From Martinezella rhizogenes (GTDB lineage Bacteria > Pseudomonadota > Alphaproteobacteria > Rhizobiales > Rhizobiaceae): DNA of 64,000 bases. This document shows positions 59,518-64,000 of the stretch, in pieces; the first letter of the stretch is position 1, and every line of letters begins with the position of its first letter. The notes beneath the pieces are model-generated. The model saw only the letters and a program-made list of their open reading frames with translations. It ran no database searches and had not been told where the DNA came from. A program made the position numbers and the translations under genes. The stretch spans positions 36,919 through 100,918 of the forward strand of contig JAAMEZ010000052.1 of NCBI GenBank assembly GCA_013322215.1. Reading direction: 5' to 3'.

Positions 59518-62178
59518 TCATTCTGCAGCCGTCACGGTGAGACAGCTGTCTATGATCGTACGGATTTCGGCGCGGCAGGAGCCGCAATTGGTTCCGGCAT
59601 TGAGCTCCTTGCCGACGGCTTCGACGCTGTGACAGCCGCCCCGAATGGCCGCGACGATCTGGTTGACGCCCACGCTGAAGCAGGAACAGACCGTAGCGCC
59701 GGCGTCGATGGTATCGGCGCCCGGTCTGCCTGCGATGAGAGCAAACCTCTTCCTCAGATCGCTGTGCGATGCCGAGAGCTGCGCGATCGCCCAGTTTCGC
59801 GCTACCGCAACCGGCTGGCGGGCTACGAAGAGAGCGGCAAGCAGCCGTTCGCCATCGAAGAAGGCGAGGCGCAGGTCTCCGGAAGCCTGATCTGCATAGC
59901 CGAGCGGCTCGAGGTCGGCTGGTACATCGAATGTCGAGCGGCACCAGCCGATCCAGTCGTCCGGCGTCCTGTCGAATGCAAGCTCGGTCCGCCAGCCGCC
60001 ATCGGCCTTGGCGAGCGCCCAATAGGCACAGTTGAGATCGCGGGGCTTTGCTGCGGAGACCGCGAAGCAATAATGCGATGCCTGGAAGCGCCGCGCACGG
60101 ACCGCGACATTCTTCGAAGCGGGCTGGCCGGAAAGAGGGTCGGTAACCGGGGCGACCACCGTGTCGATGCGGGCTTTGGCGGCAAAGCTATCGTTCCAAT
60201 GCATCGGCACGAACAGACTGCCGCGCGCCTGCCGCTCGGTCACCAAAGCACGAACGATCACCCTGCCATGCGGGCTTTCTATCTCGATCAGGCTCGCTTC
60301 CGCGACACCGATCTCGATCGCGTCGCGCGGATGGATTTCGGCAAAGGGCTCGGCGATATGGCCAGACAGGCGGGCGCTCTTGCCGGTGCGCGTCATCGTG
60401 TGCCAGTGATCGCGAACGCGACCGGTGTTGAGGGTGAGCGGAAAGCGGCTGTCGGTTCGATCGCTTGCCGGCGGCTCGATGGCGATGAAGCGGGCCTTGC
60501 GATCGGGATGATAGAACCCGCCGGCTGCGAAAAAGCGCGTGAGCTTCGGCGGCGCTCCGGCAGGCTGCGGCCACTGGAAAGGCTGTAGCGCGTCGTACTC
60601 CTCCGGCACGATCGCGCCATAGGCGCCGATGTCGAAGTCGCGGCTGCCGTCATTCTCGAAGCCGGAGAGGCCTGCGTGCTCGGCGAAGATCTCGGCATTC
60701 GTCGCAAAGGAGAATGCCTCTGAAAATCCCATACGTCGGCCCATCTCCGCCATCTGCCACCAGTCGGGCCTGGCTTCGCCCGGTGCCGTCAGAAATTGCC
60801 GCTGCCTCGAGATCCGGCGCTCGGAATTGGTGACGGTGCCGTCCTTTTCGCCCCAGCCGAGCGAGGGCAGCAGCACATGCGCGTGCCGCGTCGTATCCGT
60901 CTCGCGCAGGACGTCGGAGACGACGACGAAGGGACAGGCCTTGATGGCTGCCTCGACGGCATCGGCGTCCGGCATCGAGACCACCGGGTTGGTCGCCATG
61001 ATCCACAGGGCCTTGATGCGGCCGTCGGCAACGGCGCGAAACATGTCGACCGCTTTCAATCCCGGTCTGGCGGCGATCCGCGGTGATTGCCAGAAGCGCT
61101 GCACCCTGTCGCGATCCTCGGCGCTCTCGATCGCCATATGAGCGGCAAGCATGTTGGCAAGGCCGCCGACTTCGCGTCCACCCATGGCGTTCGGCTGGCC
61201 GGTCAGCGAGAATGGTCCCATGCCGGGCCGGCCGATGCGGCCGGTCGCGAGATGGCAATTGATGATGGCGTTGACCTTGTCGGTGCCGGACGAGGATTGA
61301 TTGACGCCCTGGCTGTAGCAGGTGACGACCTTCTCGGTTTGGGCAAACAACCGGTAGAATTCGCGAAGCTGCATGGCGGGTAGACCGGTCAGCTCAAGCG
61401 TACGGTTGAACGACAGCGAACTGGCGGCGGTGAAAGCCTCGGCAAAGTCATTGGTGTGTTCGGCGATGTAATTCTGGTCGATGGTATTGCTTGTGATCAG
61501 ATGCTCGAAAAGACCGAGGAAAAGAGCCACATCTCCATCGGGCCGGATCGCCAGATGCAGATCGGCGATATCGCAGGTCATGGTCCGGCGCGGATCGATG
61601 ACGACGATTTTCATCGCCGGCCGAGCCGCCTTCGCTGCCGCCAGCCGTTGATAGATAACCGGATGGCACCAGGCGAGATTGGAGCCAGTGAGGATGACAA
61701 GGTCGGCAAGCTCGATATCTTCGTAGGTGCCCGGCACCGTGTCCGCGCCGAAGGCACGGCGATGACCGGCGACCGAGGACGACATGCAGAGCCGCGAGTT
61801 CGTGTCGATATTGCCGGAGCTGATGAAGCCCTTCATCAACTTGTTGGCGACGTAGTAATCCTCCGTCAGCAGCTGGCCGGAGACGTAGAAGGCAACGGAA
61901 TCCGGTCCATGCTCGGCAATCGTCTCGCTGAAGCGTTTCGCCATGAGATCAAGCGCCTCATCCCAGCTTGCCCTCTGGCCGGCAATTTCCGGGTGGAGCA
62001 GGCGGTCGTCGAGATCGACGGTTTCGCCGAGCGCCGAGCCTTTCGAGCATAGACGCCCGAAGTTTGAGGGATGGTCAGGATCGCCTTTGACGGAGACCTT
62101 GCCGTCATCGTCGACCCTGGCGATGACGCCGCAGCCGACGCCGCAATAAGGGCAGGTGGTTTTGGTTTCAATGAGCAT
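59518..62178 (-). CDS. nasA: Assimilatory nitrate reductase catalytic subunit NasA
   Basis: The protein of 886 aa reduces nitrate to nitrite in the cytoplasm. It has an N-terminal [4Fe-4S] site (TTCPYCGVGCGVIARV with Cys9, Cys12 and Cys16, and RLCSKGSALGET), molybdopterin-guanine-dinucleotide domains (RLCMSSSVAGHRRAFGADTV, YSQGVNQSSSGTDKVNAIIN) and a molydopterin dinucleotide-binding domain near residues 590-700. The last 70 residues carry a BFD-like [2Fe-2S] domain (ATVCSCFSVGVNQIVAAIRG, and NAGTNCGSCRAEIRT), common in NasA enzymes. It is the last gene of the nirB-nirD-nasA cluster, 218 bp after nirD. Electrons probably come from NADH or ferredoxin. Confidence 0.94.
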   Translation of the reverse strand: MLIETKTTCPYCGVGCGVIARVDDDGKVSVKGDPDHPSNFGRLCSKGSALGETVDLDDRLLHPEIAGQRASWDEALDLMAKRFSETIAEHGPDSVAFYVSGQLLTEDYYVANKLMKGFISSGNIDTNSRLCMSSSVAGHRRAFGADTVPGTYEDIELADLVILTGSNLAWCHPVIYQRLAAAKAARPAMKIVVIDPRRTMTCDIADLHLAIRPDGDVALFLGLFEHLITSNTIDQNYIAEHTNDFAEAFTAASSLSFNRTLELTGLPAMQLREFYRLFAQTEKVVTCYSQGVNQSSSGTDKVNAIINCHLATGRIGRPGMGPFSLTGQPNAMGGREVGGLANMLAAHMAIESAEDRDRVQRFWQSPRIAARPGLKAVDMFRAVADGRIKALWIMATNPVVSMPDADAVEAAIKACPFVVVSDVLRETDTTRHAHVLLPSLGWGEKDGTVTNSERRISRQRQFLTAPGEARPDWWQMAEMGRRMGFSEAFSFATNAEIFAEHAGLSGFENDGSRDFDIGAYGAIVPEEYDALQPFQWPQPAGAPPKLTRFFAAGGFYHPDRKARFIAIEPPASDRTDSRFPLTLNTGRVRDHWHTMTRTGKSARLSGHIAEPFAEIHPRDAIEIGVAEASLIEIESPHGRVIVRALVTERQARGSLFVPMHWNDSFAAKARIDTVVAPVTDPLSGQPASKNVAVRARRFQASHYCFAVSAAKPRDLNCAYWALAKADGGWRTELAFDRTPDDWIGWCRSTFDVPADLEPLGYADQASGDLRLAFFDGERLLAALFVARQPVAVARNWAIAQLSASHSDLRKRFALIAGRPGADTIDAGATVCSCFSVGVNQIVAAIRGGCHSVEAVGKELNAGTNCGSCRAEIRTIIDSCLTVTAAE

Positions 62179-62215
62179 CGATTGTGTCCATTGAGTTCAA
62201 AATATGTGGTGAAAC

Positions 62216-62264
62216 ATCCCCCTCTGTCAGCGTTGCTGACATCTTCCCAACAAGGGGAAAGATC
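62216..62264. repeat. Rhizobial GC-clamp palindromic repeat, copy 1
   Basis: The segment from CATCCCCCTCTG through TCTTCCC and GGGGAAAGATC matches, in reverse, the pattern GATCTCCCCC-TTGT-GGGGGAGATGTC...AGAGGGGG. This family of intergenic repeats is common in Rhizobium genomes. It lies in inverted orientation to the copy at 62329. Confidence 0.6.
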
Positions 62265-62328
62265 AGTGGGAGTGTGAGACTTCCTCTGCGATGCGAAAAT
62301 GACGGCTCCTGCTGCGGGGCTACCATAT

Positions 62329-62375
62329 GATCTCCCCCCTTGTGGGGGAGATGTCCCGAAGGGATAGAGGGGGTA
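62329..62375. repeat. Rhizobial GC-clamp palindromic repeat, copy 2
   Basis: GATCTCCCCCCTTGTGGGGG (start) followed by AGATGTCCCGAAGGGATAGA and GGGGGTA. The stem TCTCCCCC/GGGGGAGA and the internal TCCCGAAGGGA hairpin are clear. Together with copy 1 it can fold into a large stem between nirD and nasA. Confidence 0.65.
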
Positions 62376-62396
62376 TTTTTCCACACACTGTCATCC

Positions 62397-62744
62397 TCAC
62401 TCCGCCGCCATCATCAGGCTTTCGAGCGCGATGAAGAGAGCGCCATCGTCGTTGCGGATGGGAATGGTTCGCACCTCGCCCTGGTCGGCGCCAAGCGCCT
62501 TGCCGGTTTCGAGCGAGATCACCCAATTGTGCAGCGGGCAGGTCACAGCCGTACCGTGAACGATCCCCTGGGAAAGCGGGCCGCCCTTGTGCGGGCAATG
62601 ATCCTCGATGGCGAAGACCTCGTTTTCGGCCGTGCGGAATATGGCGATCTTGCCCTGCGGGGTTTTCACGCAGCGAGCGCCACGCAGGGGAATGTCCAAG
62701 ATATCGCCGATTGCATGCCAGGTTTCCTTTGGCCAGGTCGTCAT
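62397..62744 (-). CDS. nirD: Nitrite reductase small subunit NirD
   Basis: The protein has 115 aa from the ATG at 62744; upstream codons overlap nirB. It is a Rieske-type beta-sandwich with both ligand motifs, EDHCPHKGGPLSQG (Cys-x-His) and VTCPLHNWVISLETG (Cys-x2-His), so it should bind a [2Fe-2S] cluster. Enteric NirD lacks these ligands. It is the small subunit of NADH-dependent assimilatory nitrite reductase with NirB, encoded 10 bp upstream. Cytoplasmic. Confidence 0.93.
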   Translation of the reverse strand: MTTWPKETWHAIGDILDIPLRGARCVKTPQGKIAIFRTAENEVFAIEDHCPHKGGPLSQGIVHGTAVTCPLHNWVISLETGKALGADQGEVRTIPIRNDDGALFIALESLMMAAE

Positions 62745-62754
62745 ATCAATCTCC

Positions 62755-64000
62755 TCATTCGGCGGCCTGCGGGAAGCCGACTGTCGCCATCGGCTTGAAC
62801 TCATGCTTGTCCTTGCCGGACACACGCTCCGACCAGGGATCGACCTGCGCGAACTTCTGGCTGAAGACGAAGCGCTCGTAGTAGCCCTTGCGCTTCTCGT
62901 GATCCTGCATGATCTGGCGGCGGATCTCGTCGAGGCCTATGCGCTTGGCCCATTTGTAAATGCGTTCGAGATAGCGACCTTGCTCGCGATACATTTGCGT
63001 CAGCGCCACGATATGCTCCAGTGCCTCATCCTCGGTCTTGACGAGGCCCAGAACTTCCGTGCCCTTGATGTCGAGGCCGGCCGCACCGGCGAAATGGATT
63101 TCGAAGCCGCTGTCGACGCAGATGACGCCGATATCCTTACAGGTCGCCTCGGCGCAATTTCGCGGACAGCCGGAAACGGCCATCTTCAGCTTGGCCGGTG
63201 TCCAGGAGCCCCACATGAATTTCTCGATGCGGATGCCGAGACCGGTGGAATCCTGCGTGCCGAAGCGGCACCAGTCGGAGCCGACGCAGGTCTTCACCGT
63301 GCGCAGGCCCTTGGCATAGGCTTGGCCTGAAATGAAGCCGGCCTTGCCGAGGTCGGCCCAGACGGCGGGCAGGTCCTCCTTCTGCACGCCGAGCAGGTCG
63401 ATACGCTGACCGCCCGTCACCTTCACCATGGGTATCTCGAATTTGTCGACGACATCGGCGATGGCGCGCAGTTCGTTCGAGCTGGTGACGCCGCCCCACA
63501 TGCGCGGCACGACCGAATAAGTGCCGTCCTTCTGGATGTTGGCGTGCACGCGTTCATTGATGAAACGCGACTGGTAGTCGTCGGCATATTCGTCCGGCCA
63601 GTCGCAGACGAGGTAGTAGTTCAGCGCCGGGCGGCACTTGGCGCAGCCGCAGGAGGTCTTCCATTCAAGTTCCTGCATAACGGCAGGAATGGTCTTCAAC
63701 CCCTTGGCTTTTATGAGCCTTCTGACATCGTCATGGCCGAGTTCGGTGCAGGTGCACATCGGCTGCACGGCTTTGGGATTATAGGCATCGCCAAGCGTGA
63801 TCGACATCAGCTGTTCGACGAGGCCGGTGCAGGAGCCGCAGGAGGCCGAAGCCTTCGTGTGGGCGCGCACATCGTCGAGCGAGGTCAGGCCCTTGGCGGA
63901 TATGGTCGAGGTGATCTTGCCCTTGCAGACGCCGTTGCAGCCGCAGATTTCCGCATCATCCGGCAAGGCTGCAACGGCCGCCATAGGGTCCAGCGGCGAC
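62755..64000 (-). CDS. nirB: Nitrite reductase large subunit NirB (C-terminal part, cut by window edge)
   Basis: About 415 codons are present and the frame is open to base 64000, so the FAD/NADH-binding N-terminal half lies outside. Visible are two BFD-like Cys-rich domains (EICGCNGVCKGKITSTISAK, ASASCGSCTGLVEQ and MCTCTELGHDDVRRLIKAKG, TSCGCAKCRPALNYYL), the nitrite/sulfite reductase ferredoxin-like half-domain (KVTGGQRIDLLGVQKEDLPA) and the siroheme-[4Fe-4S] motifs VKTCVGSDWCRFGTQDS and AVSGCPRNCAEA. It reduces nitrite to ammonium with NADH. NirD is encoded just downstream. Its promoter is outside the window. Confidence 0.95.
   Translation of the reverse strand, partial: SPLDPMAAVAALPDDAEICGCNGVCKGKITSTISAKGLTSLDDVRAHTKASASCGSCTGLVEQLMSITLGDAYNPKAVQPMCTCTELGHDDVRRLIKAKGLKTIPAVMQELEWKTSCGCAKCRPALNYYLVCDWPDEYADDYQSRFINERVHANIQKDGTYSVVPRMWGGVTSSNELRAIADVVDKFEIPMVKVTGGQRIDLLGVQKEDLPAVWADLGKAGFISGQAYAKGLRTVKTCVGSDWCRFGTQDSTGLGIRIEKFMWGSWTPAKLKMAVSGCPRNCAEATCKDIGVICVDSGFEIHFAGAAGLDIKGTEVLGLVKTEDEALEHIVALTQMYREQGRYLERIYKWAKRIGLDEIRRQIMQDHEKRKGYYERFVFSQKFAQVDPWSERVSGKDKHEFKPMATVGFPQAAE

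Overview
The window is about 64 kb of GC-rich DNA from an alphaproteobacterium of the Rhizobiaceae, most likely Rhizobium or a close relative. The evidence is a rhamnose locus with the gene content and order known from Rhizobium leguminosarum, rhizobial intergenic palindromic repeats, a GTTC-N7-GTTC LexA-type box, and a density of ABC importers typical of rhizobial replicons. No tRNA, rRNA, CRISPR array, phage or insertion sequence was seen. All genes look intact except the two cut by the window edges.

Left part (1-7.5 kb). After the start of a BaiN-like flavoprotein (cut at the left edge) comes a TetR regulator and an operon of a Gfo/Idh/MocA oxidoreductase, a DUF993 aldolase-like protein and a sugar isomerase. 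A TAAC-N6-GTTA operator lies before both tetR and the operon. An orphan branched-chain amino acid binding protein and an APH(6)/hydroxyurea-type kinase follow.

Rhamnose locus (7.5-18.4 kb). rhaR-S-T-P-Q-U-K (DeoR repressor, CUT2 importer, mutarotase, kinase) runs leftward and rhaD-rhaI (bifunctional aldolase/dehydrogenase, isomerase) runs rightward. They share a divergent promoter carrying two inverted copies of a 19-bp operator. A WYL regulator with a VOC protein and an HpcH/HpaI aldolase follow.

Second sugar locus (21.4-30.8 kb). A LacI regulator, a class I fructose-bisphosphate aldolase, a promoter with two near-perfect palindromic operators, then an isomerase, an oxidoreductase and a complete CUT1 importer. 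The substrate is unknown.

Peptide region (32.7-44.2 kb). A GntR regulator, peptide-binding protein, two permeases, a gamma-glutamyltransferase-family enzyme, a DUF1028 protein and a fused double ATPase form one leftward operon. A ROK regulator plus an M81/MlrC metallopeptidase lie just upstream in a separate transcript. This suggests import and cleavage of gamma-glutamyl or modified peptides.

Right part (44.5-64 kb). Two DHA2 exporters flank a GntR regulator. Then come a small membrane protein, a xylitol/sorbitol-type dehydrogenase, a CPA2 antiporter with a cyclic-nucleotide-binding tail, an acetamidase/formamidase, a divergent GlxA-regulator/DJ-1 pair, two exported alpha/beta hydrolases, a very small gene behind a LexA-type box, a ZntB transporter, and the assimilatory nitrate/nitrite genes nirB (cut at the right edge), nirD and nasA.

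Three small genes were found from reading frame, start context and composition: 48 aa at 21010-21156, 46 aa at 48785-48925 and 57 aa at 57447-57620.
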